From Microbulbifer bruguierae (GTDB lineage Bacteria; Pseudomonadota; Gammaproteobacteria; Pseudomonadales; Cellvibrionaceae): 64,000 bases of DNA. How positions within the stretch are numbered: the first letter of the stretch is position 1; each line of letters begins with the position of its first letter. Location: positions 3,562,001 through 3,626,000 of the forward strand of contig NZ_CP118605.1 in NCBI RefSeq assembly GCF_029869925.1, read 5' to 3'. Below, piece after piece: positions 25,989 through 35,040 of this stretch. The notes below the pieces were generated by a model, which worked only from the letters and a program-made list of their open reading frames with translations, ran no database searches and was not told the DNA's origin. Made by a program: the position numbers and the translations under genes.

Positions 25989-27488
25989 TTACTGCCGGAT
26001 CAGTTCAAACTGCTGGTTGGTGCTGCCGGCGATACAGGTCCACTGCATAATGTTGGCACCGTCAGCGGTGGAAACCCCGTTGACGTCCATGCACAGCTCG
26101 CTGTTGCGGTTGATGATTCGCCATTTGCCGCTACCGGCGCTCTGGAAGCGGAACTGTTGATTGCTGCCGCCCCAGTAGTCCCACAACATGATGTTGCCTC
26201 CGGCGACGGTGGAGAAAGAGTCCACATCCAGCGCCAGATTAGTCGCATTGACCGGGGAAATACGGTGCCAGATTCCGTCGACGGTGGAGATGTTCCACTT
26301 CTGGCAGTCGTTATTCAGCCAGGTCCACTGTTGCACATTGGTGCCGGCGGTGTTGCCGCAGTAGGTTACGTCGATAGCCTTGCCACTGTGGACGGGCACT
26401 ATGCGGTAAGTGCCGTTGACGGTGCCGTTATTGCTGCCACTGGAACTGCCGCCACTGCTGGATCCTCCGGATGAGCTGGAGCTGCAATTGCTCCCCTTGT
26501 TGACGCCGGCACAGGCGATGACGTGAGACTTCACTTCGCTGGCGGACATCAGGCTGTAGCTGTAGGGCGGGTTATAGGTGGTAGTGGACGCCATACTGTT
26601 GCCTGCCACTATGCCGTCGCCTTCTTCCCAGGTGACATTGGTTAGGATGTTATTGCGCGCATCCCAGTAGCCGATCTCGTCACTGTAGAAAGATACCAAC
26701 GGGTTCTGGGCGTTTTCAAACACATTGTTTTCCACCCGCAACAGCGCGCCCATGCGCGAGTTGATGCCGGTACTTTCCACGTTGTAGTAGTAATTGTTGT
26801 AAATGTGGCCGTAGCCGAAGCGAAACAGCGGTGCGCGGGAGTTGATGTTTTCCCAGCGGTTGTGGTGGAAGGTCACATAGCGATTGCCACTGTCGCTGTC
26901 GGAGGAACCGTGTAGGGAAGCTTTCCAGCTGTCGTGCAGATAGTTATAGGAAATCGTGATGTACTCGGCGCCGCTTTTGCTGTCTATAAGTCCATCGTAA
27001 TAATCCTTATCGACATTCAGGGACGCATAAATCTCATTGTGGTCAACCCAGATGTTATTTGCCGGTCCCTCGATGCTGACCCCATCCTTGTCCCCGGTGT
27101 CCACTTCGTGGATGGTGAGGTTCTGGATGATCACATTGTTTGCCCGCCAGATCTTGATGCCGATGCCATCCAAACGGCCGCTGCTGCCGACGCCGATGAT
27201 GGACACATCCTGGGTGTCTTTCACATTGATCTTGCTGTCTGAAGAGTTACCTGGCGTGATGGTGCCGTTGACGTAAATGGTGATCGGGCCGCTGGTATTA
27301 TTGATGGCATTCTGCAAGGCGGTACCGGTACTTACAGTCACCGTGCTGCCGCCAGCGCCACCGGTAGTTCCGCCGTTTAGGCTGGCGAAGCCCACCGGTT
27401 GCGCGTTCGCTGCCAGTGGCAGCGCTAATATTGCAGACAGGGCTATGGCCCAACCGCACAGAGTGTTTCTGGTTTTATTAAAAGTCAT
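25989..27488 (-). CDS. secreted pectate lyase (PL1) with ricin-type lectin domain
   Basis: 499 residues. A signal peptide ends near NAQP. The PL1 beta-helix spans residues 35-330, with the calcium-site region ([32 protein letters not shown]) and catalytic-region RAPLFRFG (Arg218/Arg223). A Ser/Gly linker (335-356) follows. A C-terminal ricin-B/CBM13 domain carries QxW-type repeats (VQQWTW, NQQFRF, IMQWTC, NQQFEL). It cuts de-esterified homogalacturonan by beta-elimination outside the cell, exposing arabinan side chains to the neighbouring GH43/51/127 enzymes. It is a single gene on the minus strand. Confidence 0.95.
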   Translation of the reverse strand: MTFNKTRNTLCGWAIALSAILALPLAANAQPVGFASLNGGTTGGAGGSTVTVSTGTALQNAINNTSGPITIYVNGTITPGNSSDSKINVKDTQDVSIIGVGSSGRLDGIGIKIWRANNVIIQNLTIHEVDTGDKDGVSIEGPANNIWVDHNEIYASLNVDKDYYDGLIDSKSGAEYITISYNYLHDSWKASLHGSSDSDSGNRYVTFHHNRWENINSRAPLFRFGYGHIYNNYYYNVESTGINSRMGALLRVENNVFENAQNPLVSFYSDEIGYWDARNNILTNVTWEEGDGIVAGNSMASTTTYNPPYSYSLMSASEVKSHVIACAGVNKGSNCSSSSSGGSSSGGSSSGSNNGTVNGTYRIVPVHSGKAIDVTYCGNTAGTNVQQWTWLNNDCQKWNISTVDGIWHRISPVNATNLALDVDSFSTVAGGNIMLWDYWGGSNQQFRFQSAGSGKWRIINRNSELCMDVNGVSTADGANIMQWTCIAGSTNQQFELIRQ

Positions 27489-28102
27489 CGCTATTTTTCG
27501 TCCATTTTTTTATTTCAGGTTTGGGAATGAACCGGTACCCGAATGAAAACAGCCTGTCTTCGGTGCGATTTCCAAAAATGCGCTGGATAAAATGCTTGGC
27601 TTGAATCCTTTGGAAAATGGTCGACTACGCGCTCCCGGTGAAGGTCGTTTCCGGAGCCGGCTCGATTTTCCAGGCACTGGTTGCCGCTTCTGCCTGACCA
27701 AATATTTATTATTTCTTAATTTGGTATGAAGATATTTGCACGCTGTTACCAGGTGCGCAAGATGCGTTGATCTGACCAAAATGTGATTTTCTGTCAGGCT
27801 TATTTGGCACAGGTGTACCGATATAAATGCCAAGTTACTGATTTATTGGCGCTTATACTTTTTGTATATACACCGTTGTAACGAAGAGAGTGCTTTTCTG
27901 GCGTTTCAATGCTTGTAGATCTGTGCGGCATCTTTGTTTTTTTGTCATGCCAATTTGCAGTTCAGGTGGAGTTGCGTACACCGGATGGATATTTCCGGGC
28001 ATAGCAATGGTCGCGGCGGGAGATGGCACAAAAATGGCGATCCGATGGATCGCCATGCGGTTCCTGCTGATCGAGCAGGTGAGTATGAGGTCTGCAATCC
28101 GG
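27489..28102. other. 614-bp AT-rich gap with no gene, upstream of the pectate lyase
   Basis: No convincing coding frame. The stretch becomes AT-rich towards 27700-27870. It contains an inverted repeat TATAC-TTTTT-GTATA (27854-27868) and an 8-bp pair TTTCCAAA/TTTGGAAA (27569-27576 and 27609-27616). It probably holds the pectate lyase promoter and controls; no site is assignable with confidence. Confidence 0.5.
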
Positions 28103-29080
28103 TCAGGGCTCAGACGGTTTGCCAAATTCCGGAAAGCCCTCCGCATTCCAGCGAATTACTTTGACGAAGGTGTGGCGATTGGGATCCCACAGGGGATCGC
28201 CGACGATTTCGGTATAAGTGCGGGCGTGGAACACCAAAATATCTTCACTGCCGTCTTCGGAGACCGTAAAGCTATTATGGCCGGGGCCATAGATACCCCG
28301 TTCATAGCAGCTCTCCAATACCGGTTTGGGAGATTTTTCCCAGCTTGCCGGATCCAGCAACTCGGCATTCTCATCGGCCCACAACAGGCCCATGCAATAT
28401 TTGTGGTTGGTTGCGCTGGCGGAGTAACCAATAAAAATACGGCCGTTTTTCTTGATTACTGCGGGACCTTCGTTTACCAGAAAGCCGATCACTTCCCAAT
28501 CGTATTCGGGTTTCGTCAGCAGAACCGGCTCGCCGACAATGGAAGTTGGCGAGTCCATTTCTGCGATATACAGGTTGGAGTTGCCGGGAATACCCGGTCC
28601 TTTCTGAGCCCACAGGTAGTAGTGTTTGCCTTTGTGCTCGAACACCGTGGCGTCCAGACAGAAGGTATCGATACCGGAATCTACCTGACTGAGATTCCAT
28701 TCCGCCTCAAGGGGGTTCGCATCGGTGGTGGTCAGTGCATACATGCGATGCTGGAACAGATCGTGTTTGATTTCCCGTGACGGTGCGGCGGCGAAGTAGA
28801 TTGCCCAGGTCGGGGGCTGGCCTTCGATGGCGACGTGGTGAATTTCCGGTGCCCAGATCAAGTCGGAATAGGGGCCGGTGTCCGGTTTGGTCCACACGGT
28901 GACCTTTTCCGCGCTGGCGAGTCCGGCGATGGTGTCTGCACGGCGCAGCTCGAGGCGATCGTACTGGGGCACAGAGGCGACGAAGTAGTAAAAGCCATCG
29001 CTGTGTTTGTAAATATAGGGATCAGCGCGCTGTTCAATAAGTGGTTGCACTAAAGGCTCTGCGGTTTTTTCTGGAATCAC
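28103..29080 (-). CDS. cytoplasmic GH43 exo-arabinofuranosidase-like enzyme
   Basis: 325 residues from GTG 29080 with CCGGAG upstream. There is no signal peptide, unlike the other GH43 genes here. The propeller starts LIEQRADPYIYKH (base Asp20); DTFCLDATVF holds the second Asp, and LVNEGPAVIKKNGRIFIGYSAS the acid Glu. The RADPY/VNEGPA pattern resembles exo-1,5-alpha-L-arabinofuranosidases of one GH43 subfamily. The secreted homologue is at 48486. It lies 38 bp downstream of a GPH sugar symporter, so it likely hydrolyses imported arabino-oligosaccharides inside the cell. Confidence 0.88.
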   Translation of the reverse strand: MIPEKTAEPLVQPLIEQRADPYIYKHSDGFYYFVASVPQYDRLELRRADTIAGLASAEKVTVWTKPDTGPYSDLIWAPEIHHVAIEGQPPTWAIYFAAAPSREIKHDLFQHRMYALTTTDANPLEAEWNLSQVDSGIDTFCLDATVFEHKGKHYYLWAQKGPGIPGNSNLYIAEMDSPTSIVGEPVLLTKPEYDWEVIGFLVNEGPAVIKKNGRIFIGYSASATNHKYCMGLLWADENAELLDPASWEKSPKPVLESCYERGIYGPGHNSFTVSEDGSEDILVFHARTYTEIVGDPLWDPNRHTFVKVIRWNAEGFPEFGKPSEP

Positions 29081-29118
29081 GGTTAACTCCGGTTACAGCT
29101 CGGGTGTAAAAATAGTGT

Positions 29119-30504
29119 TCAGGTTGCGGTAGGATTCAATACACTGCCATCGGCATCGTTGGCACTGGGCTGGGCATGGCCTTTTTTCAGGCTGTGGTAG
29201 TAGTCGTCGGTAATGATGTATTTTTTCATCAACAGGCCGAGTAGAAAGTGGAACAGGCCGGGAATGATGGTGAGCATCAAGGCGATGCCGGTGAGGGTGA
29301 ATTCGCTCTGGGTTTCACCGGCCTGGTAATTGAAATAGGTGAGCAGTAAACCGGTGATAAATCCGGCGAGTCCGGCGCCGGCTTTCTGGCAGAAAGAGAT
29401 TCCGCCGAAGGCAAGACCAGAAACGCGCTTGCCCTCCTTTACGTGGCCGTAATCCACAGCTTCGGCAATCGCCGACCAGAACACGGGTGCGTGCAGGTCG
29501 ACCACAAACGACAGAATGATATAGAGCACAAAGGCGAGAACGATATCGCCGGGAGATACGGCAAAAAACATCAGTACGCTGATCAGGCCTACCAGCATCT
29601 GCGACCAGCTGAACAGCTTGATCTTACAGAAGCGCTTGGTGATCCAGGTGGAGGCGACCATGGACACGATGGAAGCAGCGATGCCGGCGCCGGTGAATTT
29701 GGAGGCGAGGGTTTCTGTGCCGCCGAGATAATAAATTGCGTAGTAGAAGGCCACACCGCCACGCAGGGCGTAGCCGATGGTGCCGAGTATGCAGGCGCCG
29801 GCCAGTACCAGCCACTGATCGTTCTGTAGCAACAGTTTCAGTTGTTGTCCCAGAGGCTGTCGATCAACGATGTGCTCTACCCGCTCGCGGGTGGTGAAGA
29901 AGCACAGCATCAGCAGGCCCACGCCGATCAGCGACATAAAGCCCATGGCCAGCTGGTAACCCTTGGCCGGGTTGCCGTCGCCCCACCACAGCGCCAGAGT
30001 CGGCACCGAGGTCACGATCACCACATTGGCAATCTTGGCGAAGAACATACGGTAGCCGTTGGCCGACAGACGTTCCTGCGGGTCGTTGGTCAGTACGCCG
30101 ATGTAGGAGATATACGGGATGGCGACGCCAGTAAACATCAGGGTGGCAAACAGGTAGGTGACGTAGGCCCATACCAGCTTGGCGTTGTAGTCCAGATCCG
30201 GCGTAGTGAACAGCAGGAATACCGCAAACCCGTAGGGGATGGACAGGTACAGAAAATAGGGGCGGAAGCGGCCGTGGCGGCCCTTAAACTTGTCAGTGAT
30301 CAGCCCCATCAGCGGATCGCTGAATGCATCAATCAAGCGGGCGGCGAGAAACAGGGTGCCAACGTGGACCGGCTTGAGGCCGAAAATGTCCGTGTAAAAG
30401 TACTGCATGAAATAAAACATGGCCGCGATCATCACATTCACGGCCATATCGCCGGCACCAAAGCCGGCCTTCTCGAATACAGACAACTTATTCGACTGCT
30501 GCAT
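29119..30504 (-). CDS. GPH-family sugar:cation symporter
   Basis: 461 residues with 12 membrane segments. The start MQQSNKLSVFEKAGFGAGDMAVN and the loop DAFSDPLMGLITDKFKGRHGRFRPY are signatures of the glycoside-pentoside-hexuronide family (XynT/MelB type). The C terminus carries the usual KKYIITDDYYHSL tail. It would import pentosides or short arabino-oligosaccharides. It is the first gene of a two-gene operon with the cytoplasmic GH43 enzyme; a TACAATA-type motif lies 77 bp upstream. Confidence 0.92.
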   Translation of the reverse strand: MQQSNKLSVFEKAGFGAGDMAVNVMIAAMFYFMQYFYTDIFGLKPVHVGTLFLAARLIDAFSDPLMGLITDKFKGRHGRFRPYFLYLSIPYGFAVFLLFTTPDLDYNAKLVWAYVTYLFATLMFTGVAIPYISYIGVLTNDPQERLSANGYRMFFAKIANVVIVTSVPTLALWWGDGNPAKGYQLAMGFMSLIGVGLLMLCFFTTRERVEHIVDRQPLGQQLKLLLQNDQWLVLAGACILGTIGYALRGGVAFYYAIYYLGGTETLASKFTGAGIAASIVSMVASTWITKRFCKIKLFSWSQMLVGLISVLMFFAVSPGDIVLAFVLYIILSFVVDLHAPVFWSAIAEAVDYGHVKEGKRVSGLAFGGISFCQKAGAGLAGFITGLLLTYFNYQAGETQSEFTLTGIALMLTIIPGLFHFLLGLLMKKYIITDDYYHSLKKGHAQPSANDADGSVLNPTAT

Positions 30505-30580
30505 GGTTTATCTCTCTTATTTTCGCTTGCCGCTTTGCTGTCGCAGCGGAATTATTTTTTTGTGATACGGCGATATATAT

Positions 30581-30595
30581 ATTATTGTAGTATTA
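30581..30595. promoter_or_regulatory. TACAATA-type motif before the GPH symporter
   Basis: On the minus strand it reads TAATACTACAATAAT. The core matches motifs at 32971, 33082 and 48386, all in promoters of arabinose-locus genes. It is a candidate site for the nearby GntR-type regulator. Confidence 0.4.
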
Positions 30596-30806
30596 AAGTC
30601 AAAGCGGTTGCCGGGCCGTGTCCGCTTTAATCTGGATGGAAATAAGCGTACATTCCGGGATCTGCTTCCCGGAAATCTCGTCCGCTTCGCGGTACCCTGT
30701 GGCCGTCTGCGGCCCACCCTTCAGCCGCGTGACCTTGTCACTTTTAAAAGGATGTCGCTGAAAAAGCAACGGGTCCTGCGTTGGGTAGGTGGGCGTTAAT
30801 CCGGGG

Positions 30807-30830
30807 CAAGTGATCTGGTCAGGTCACTTG
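30807..30830. promoter_or_regulatory. inverted repeat upstream of the GntR regulator
   Basis: CAAGTGA-TCTGGTCAGG-TCACTTG: perfect 7-bp arms with a 10-bp spacer, about 170 bp before the regulator start. It could be an operator or a short RNA hairpin. Confidence 0.35.
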
Positions 30831-31001
30831 GTGAGGAGATTGATGCTTTGACCTGTCCGTCAAATAAAGTGTCAGTCGGGTAAAAACCGGAAATGGTGGG
30901 TGCGCGTTCAGCGCACGCACAAGAGTATGAGTGCCGCATTCCACTCGCCAACAGGAGGTTTCGGGTGGTTCGTGTTTGTGGCACCAAATAAGGCATTAAT
31001 T

Positions 31002-31748
31002 ATGGTTAAGCAAGTCAGGGAAGGTCGACCGCGGAGTGTTCACGCGTGGGTGGCTTATGAGCTGGGTACCCGCATCGTGACCGGCTACTACACGCCCGGT
31101 GAATATATTCCGAACGAGGCAACCATTGGCGAAGAATTGAAAGTATCCCGCACTGCATTGCGTGAAGCGTTCAAAATTCTTACTGCCAAGGGCTTGATAG
31201 AATCCCGCCCCAAGCTTGGCACCCGGGTGCGCCCGCGGGAATTCTGGAATATGTTCGATTCCGAGGTGTTGCGCTGGTGTTTCGACTCCACCCCTTCCCC
31301 TGAATTTCTGCGCTCCCTGTTTGAGGTGCGCGAGATGATCGAGCCTACCTCTGCCGCCCTCGCGGCCAAACGTGCCACGGACGAGCAGATTGCGGCGGTC
31401 GAGGAAGCCTACCGGGCCATGGAAGCCGCGGAGCCGGGGACCGATCAGGTGATCCTGACCGATATCGAGTTCCATATGGCGATCCTGCGCGGTACCAACA
31501 ATGAGTTTATGGTTTCCCTGGGGGAGTCCATCAAGACCGCACTAATGGGACTGTTTCGTATCAGCAGCTCCAAGGAATCCGCATACCAGGCTTCCCTGCC
31601 CGGCCATTACGCGGTGTTTCTGGGGATTCGCGATCGCGATCCGGAGCGTGCCCGCTTTGAGATGAAGTCCTTGCTGAGCAAGTCCTCCCGCAAGGCCCTT
31701 GATCACCTGGCGGAAGAAGAGCGTGGCAAGGTGGGTGAGGCGGTTTAA
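31002..31748 (+). CDS. FCD-type GntR transcriptional regulator
   Basis: 248 residues from ATG 31002 (MVKQVREGRPRSVHAWVAYELG), with AAGG upstream; 34 extra in-frame codons before it are not protein-like. The N-terminal winged helix has PGEYIPNEATIGEELKVSRTALREAFKILTAKGLIESRPKLGTRVRPR. The C-terminal FCD domain has EVREMIEPTSAALAA and metal/ligand residues in DIEFHMAILRGTNN and GHYAVFLGI. Such proteins sense sugar acids or related metabolites and mostly repress catabolic genes. It lies between the GPH symporter and the arabinose oxidation genes, so it is the likely local regulator. Confidence 0.92.
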   Translation: MVKQVREGRPRSVHAWVAYELGTRIVTGYYTPGEYIPNEATIGEELKVSRTALREAFKILTAKGLIESRPKLGTRVRPREFWNMFDSEVLRWCFDSTPSPEFLRSLFEVREMIEPTSAALAAKRATDEQIAAVEEAYRAMEAAEPGTDQVILTDIEFHMAILRGTNNEFMVSLGESIKTALMGLFRISSSKESAYQASLPGHYAVFLGIRDRDPERARFEMKSLLSKSSRKALDHLAEEERGKVGEAV

Positions 31749-31792
31749 TTTCCACCAGCTCCCGGGTGGTTTCCCTGCTGGGTTTTGAACGT

Positions 31793-31822
31793 AAAAGGGC
31801 TGCTCATTGAGCAGCCCTTTTT
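31793..31822. terminator. bidirectional terminator between GntR and AraD1-like genes
   Basis: AAAGGGCTGCTC-ATT-GAGCAGCCCTTT: a perfect 12-bp stem with A and T flanks. It serves the two convergent genes. Confidence 0.9.
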
Positions 31823-31845
31823 GTTTGTGTCGTTTGTAGGGCGCG

Positions 31846-32841
31846 TTACAGCGCTTTCACCGTCGGAATTTTGCGCTCCACCACGTTGAGTGGGTTACGC
31901 AGGGCGCGGCCGAAGGTAGTGGATTCGATTTCGAAACAATCACCGGCTTCAGGCTTAATACCGTCTCCGAAACTCAGGGTGGCGGTGCCGAAGAAGTGCA
32001 CATGCACGTGGCCGGGACGACAGAAATTGTTGTATTTGAAGTGGTGATCTTCCAGGTTTTTGATGGTGTGGGACATATTGTCCTCGCCGCTCAGGAAATT
32101 CTTTTCCCAGATGACTTCGCCGTTGCGCCGGATGCGAGAGGTGCCCTCAATATGTGCTGGCAGTTCGCCAACTAATAATTCCGGGCCGAACGAGCAGTGG
32201 CGGAGTTTGGAGTGGGCGAGATACAGGTAATTCTGCCGCTCGGTGACGTGATCGGAGAGTTCGTTGCCGATGGCAAAGCCAATTCGGCGTGGATTGCCCT
32301 CAGTGTCATTGATATAGATACCGGCGATTTCCGGTTCTTCACCGGCGTCCAGGGCAAATGACGGGCTGGGGATTGCCTGTTCCGGGGCGATCACGCAGTC
32401 GCCGTCGCCCTTGTAGAACCACTCTGGTTGTACACCGGTTTCGCCGTTGACTGGCTTGCCGCCTTCGACACCCATTTTGAACATTTTCATGGTGTCGGTC
32501 ATCTCTTCCACTTTACTGGTGGAGTTCTGTGCGTGCATCGCAGCGCGGGTGTCGGCACTACCCAGGTGGGTCAGGCCGGTGCCGGCGACCATCAACTGGG
32601 TGGGCTCTGGGTGGTCGATGGGCGCCAGCAGGCGGCCCTGGTCGATAATGTTTTGATAGTCGAGTCGCTGGTCTGAAAGCAGGGTACTGGCCAGGGTCTC
32701 TAGTGATGTGCCGGATTCCAGTGCGCGTTGTGCCAGCTGGTAAACGGTTTCAACGTCTTTCAGTTGCTCAATGGTGTTATTGTCGACCACGGCGCCCACT
32801 GCGCGTTGGCCGCTTTCGGTGCTGAACTGGATCAGTCTCAT
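31846..32841 (-). CDS. AraD1/GguC-like fumarylacetoacetate-hydrolase-fold protein
   Basis: 331 residues from ATG 32841 (MRLIQFST), with AGAAGAAAA upstream; 54 extra codons are open but unlikely. The C-terminal part has the fumarylacetoacetate-hydrolase fold (EPEIAGIYINDTEGNPRRIGFAIGNE, HVHFFGTATLSFGDG). Proteins of this group (GguC, AraD1) occur next to sugar-acid genes and are thought to act on 2-keto-3-deoxy sugar acids. Here it would take the 2-keto-3-deoxy-L-arabinonate step, since no dihydrodipicolinate-synthase-type dehydratase is present. It is divergent from the dehydratase gene. Function is inferred from context. Confidence 0.82.
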   Translation of the reverse strand: MRLIQFSTESGQRAVGAVVDNNTIEQLKDVETVYQLAQRALESGTSLETLASTLLSDQRLDYQNIIDQGRLLAPIDHPEPTQLMVAGTGLTHLGSADTRAAMHAQNSTSKVEEMTDTMKMFKMGVEGGKPVNGETGVQPEWFYKGDGDCVIAPEQAIPSPSFALDAGEEPEIAGIYINDTEGNPRRIGFAIGNELSDHVTERQNYLYLAHSKLRHCSFGPELLVGELPAHIEGTSRIRRNGEVIWEKNFLSGEDNMSHTIKNLEDHHFKYNNFCRPGHVHVHFFGTATLSFGDGIKPEAGDCFEIESTTFGRALRNPLNVVERKIPTVKAL

Positions 32842-32970
32842 CGCTTTTTCTTCTCTATTAGCCTGCTGTTCTGGGATCACCGATACGTCTAAATCAAGAG
32901 GCCGGTGGGGGGATGCTTTGGTGCTGCGCCGGTCGCAAAATCTGTTGCTCAGGCGCTGGTCATTATTAAT

Positions 32971-32985
32971 ATCATACAATATGAT
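32971..32985. promoter_or_regulatory. ATCATA-CAA-TATGAT palindrome before the AraD1-like gene
   Basis: A perfect 6-bp inverted repeat with a 3-bp spacer, 130 bp upstream of the AraD1-like start, in the divergent region with the dehydratase. It shares TCATACAATA with the motif at 33082. It has the size and symmetry of a GntR-family operator. Confidence 0.5.
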
Positions 32986-33081
32986 GTATCTCAATGAGCG
33001 CACTTAAAAGGTGCCGCTCCCAGCTTTGTTGGCTGATTCGGGTGCAAAAACACCGTGGAGCTTGTCCCGAATTTTAATAAG

Positions 33082-33101
33082 TCATACAATAATAGTTATG
33101 A
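33082..33101. promoter_or_regulatory. TCATA-N10-TATGA motif before the dehydratase gene
   Basis: TCATACAATAATAGTTATGA lies 25 bp before the dehydratase start. The first ten bases repeat the palindrome at 32971. Its place over the probable core promoter fits repression. Confidence 0.5.
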
Positions 33102-33125
33102 GAGAATAAATGGGGTTCAATAACA

Positions 33126-34862
33126 ATGGCCAGTGATAAGAAAAAGACGGTTCTGCGGTCGGCCAACTGGTTTGGTACACGGGACAAGAACGGTTTCATG
33201 TACCGCAGCTGGATGAAAAATCAGGGTATTCCCGAGCACCACTTCGAAGGCAAGCCTGTCATCGGTATCTGTAATACCTGGTCGGAGCTGACCCCTTGTA
33301 ACGCTCACTTTCGCAAAATTGCCGAGCACGTCAAGAAGGGCGTGATCGAAGCCGGCGGCGTGCCGGTGGAGTTCCCGGTATTTTCCAGTGGTGAATCCAA
33401 CCTGCGCCCCACCGCCATGTTCACCCGTAACCTCGCCGCTATGGACACCGAGGAAGCCATTCGTGGCAATCCGATCGATGCTGTGGTGCTGCTGGTGGGC
33501 TGCGACAAAACCACCCCGGCTCTGCTGATGGGTGCTGCCAGCTGTAATCTGCCGACCATCGTGGTCACCGGTGGGCCGATGCTGAACGGCAAACACCAGG
33601 GCAAGGACGTGGGTTCCGGTACTTTGGTGTGGCAGGCCCACGAAGAGTACAAGGCCGGCAATATCTCCCTGCATGAATTCCTCAGTGCCGAAGCGAGTAT
33701 GTCGCGCTCGGCCGGTACCTGTAACACTATGGGCACCGCGTCCACCATGGCCTGTATGGCGGAGTCCCTGGGTACGAGCCTGCCACACAACGCTGCGATT
33801 CCCGCGGTGGACTCCCGTCGCTATGTGCTGGCCCACCTCTCCGGGATGCGCATCGTCGACATGGTGCATGAGGATCTGACCCTGTCCAAGGTGCTGACAA
33901 GAGACGCATTCCTGAACGCCATTCGCACCAACGCGGCCATTGGCGGTTCCACCAATGCGGTCATTCACCTCAAGGCTATTGCTGGTCGTATGGGTGTTGA
34001 CCTGGAGCTGGACGACTGGAAAGAAGGCCGCGGTGTCCCTACGCTGGTAAACCTGCAACCGTCTGGTAAGTACCTGATGGAAGAGTTTTACTACGCCGGT
34101 GGCTTGCCCGCAGTCCTGAAGCGCCTGGGTGAATCCGGTGTGTTGCAGAAAGACTGCCTGACCGTCAACGGCAAGACCATCTGGGAAAACGTGGAAGATG
34201 CTCCCTGCTACAACGACGATGTGATCCGTCCGCTGGACAATCCATTAGTAGAAAATGGTGGTATCTGTGTATTGCGCGGCAACCTGGCGCCTCGCGGCGC
34301 GGTACTGAAACCCTCTGCAGCGACGCCCGAATTGATGAATCACCGTGGACGCGCGGTGGTGTTTGAAGATTTCGAGCATTACAAGTCCCGCGTGGTGGAT
34401 CCGGATCTGGATATCGATGAAACCTGCGTGATGGTTCTGAAAAACTGTGGGCCCAAGGGTTACCCGGGCATGGCAGAAGTGGGCAATATGGGCCTGCCGC
34501 CGAAAGTGTTGAAAAAGGGCATCAAGGATATGGTGCGTATTTCTGACGCGCGTATGAGTGGTACCGCCTTCGGTACGGTGGTATTGCACACCGCGCCGGA
34601 AGCCATGGAATTTGGTCCGTTGGCAGCGGTTCAGGACGGTGACATGATCCACCTGGACGCAGACAATGGCGTGCTGCATCTGGAAGTGTCGGACGAAGAA
34701 ATCGCCGCGCGCCTGGAAAAGCTCAAGGCCAACCGGGTTATCGTCAGCACCAGTGGTTACGAAGCCATGTATCGCAACCATGTGATGCAGGCCGACGAAG
34801 GCTGTGACTTCGATTTTCTGGTGGGCTGCCGCGGCTCCGAGGTGCCACCGCACTCTCACTAA
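33126..34862 (+). CDS. IlvD/Edd-family dehydratase, probable L-arabinonate dehydratase
   Basis: 578 residues. The three iron-sulfur Cys of the family are present: Cys58 (TPCNAHF), Cys126 (VGCDKTTPALLMG) and Cys199 (AGTCNTMGTASTM). The length and MYRSWMKNQGIPEHHFEGKPVIGICNTWSELTPCN start match sugar-acid dehydratases rather than dihydroxyacid dehydratase. It would dehydrate L-arabinonate to 2-keto-3-deoxy-L-arabinonate. D-xylonate or other pentonates are alternatives, but the arabinan enzymes around it favour arabinonate. It has its own terminator. Confidence 0.9.
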   Translation: MASDKKKTVLRSANWFGTRDKNGFMYRSWMKNQGIPEHHFEGKPVIGICNTWSELTPCNAHFRKIAEHVKKGVIEAGGVPVEFPVFSSGESNLRPTAMFTRNLAAMDTEEAIRGNPIDAVVLLVGCDKTTPALLMGAASCNLPTIVVTGGPMLNGKHQGKDVGSGTLVWQAHEEYKAGNISLHEFLSAEASMSRSAGTCNTMGTASTMACMAESLGTSLPHNAAIPAVDSRRYVLAHLSGMRIVDMVHEDLTLSKVLTRDAFLNAIRTNAAIGGSTNAVIHLKAIAGRMGVDLELDDWKEGRGVPTLVNLQPSGKYLMEEFYYAGGLPAVLKRLGESGVLQKDCLTVNGKTIWENVEDAPCYNDDVIRPLDNPLVENGGICVLRGNLAPRGAVLKPSAATPELMNHRGRAVVFEDFEHYKSRVVDPDLDIDETCVMVLKNCGPKGYPGMAEVGNMGLPPKVLKKGIKDMVRISDARMSGTAFGTVVLHTAPEAMEFGPLAAVQDGDMIHLDADNGVLHLEVSDEEIAARLEKLKANRVIVSTSGYEAMYRNHVMQADEGCDFDFLVGCRGSEVPPHSH

Positions 34863-34939
34863 GACTGCCGCTGCATGCGCTGTGATGGCACAAAAGATTT
34901 TCTCCAGGTAATCCATCCGGTTTATCGCGTTTGACTCCT

Positions 34940-34962
34940 GGCGCCCTCAGGGCGCCTTTTTT
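34940..34962 (+). terminator. rho-independent terminator after the dehydratase gene
   Basis: GGCGCCC-TCA-GGGCGCC followed by TTTTTT: a 7-bp GC stem. It separates the dehydratase from the next operon. Confidence 0.92.
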
Positions 34963-35040
34963 CCCAAGCGTATGCGGACACACCTGTAGATTGGATTCTC
35001 CGAATCCTCGCCGGTCCCAAGAGAACAATAAAACGAGCGA

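Larger units (their letters stand above)
30505..31001. other. 497-bp divergent gap between GPH symporter and GntR regulator
   Basis: No gene seen. It holds the AT-rich motif at 30581-30595, a small hairpin around TTCCGGGATCTGCTTCCCGGAA (30643 region), and the inverted repeat CAAGTGA-N10-TCACTTG at 30807-30830. The two promoters must lie here. Confidence 0.55.

Noticed and set aside
27779..27800. CRP-like TGTGA...GTCAG before the pectate lyase
   Set aside because: The second half is shifted by one base and mismatched, and the site is about 300 bp upstream.
27890..28780. Open plus-strand frame across the GH43 gene at 28103
   Set aside because: It is antisense to a clear GH43 enzyme and starts in a gap without a promoter or ribosome site.
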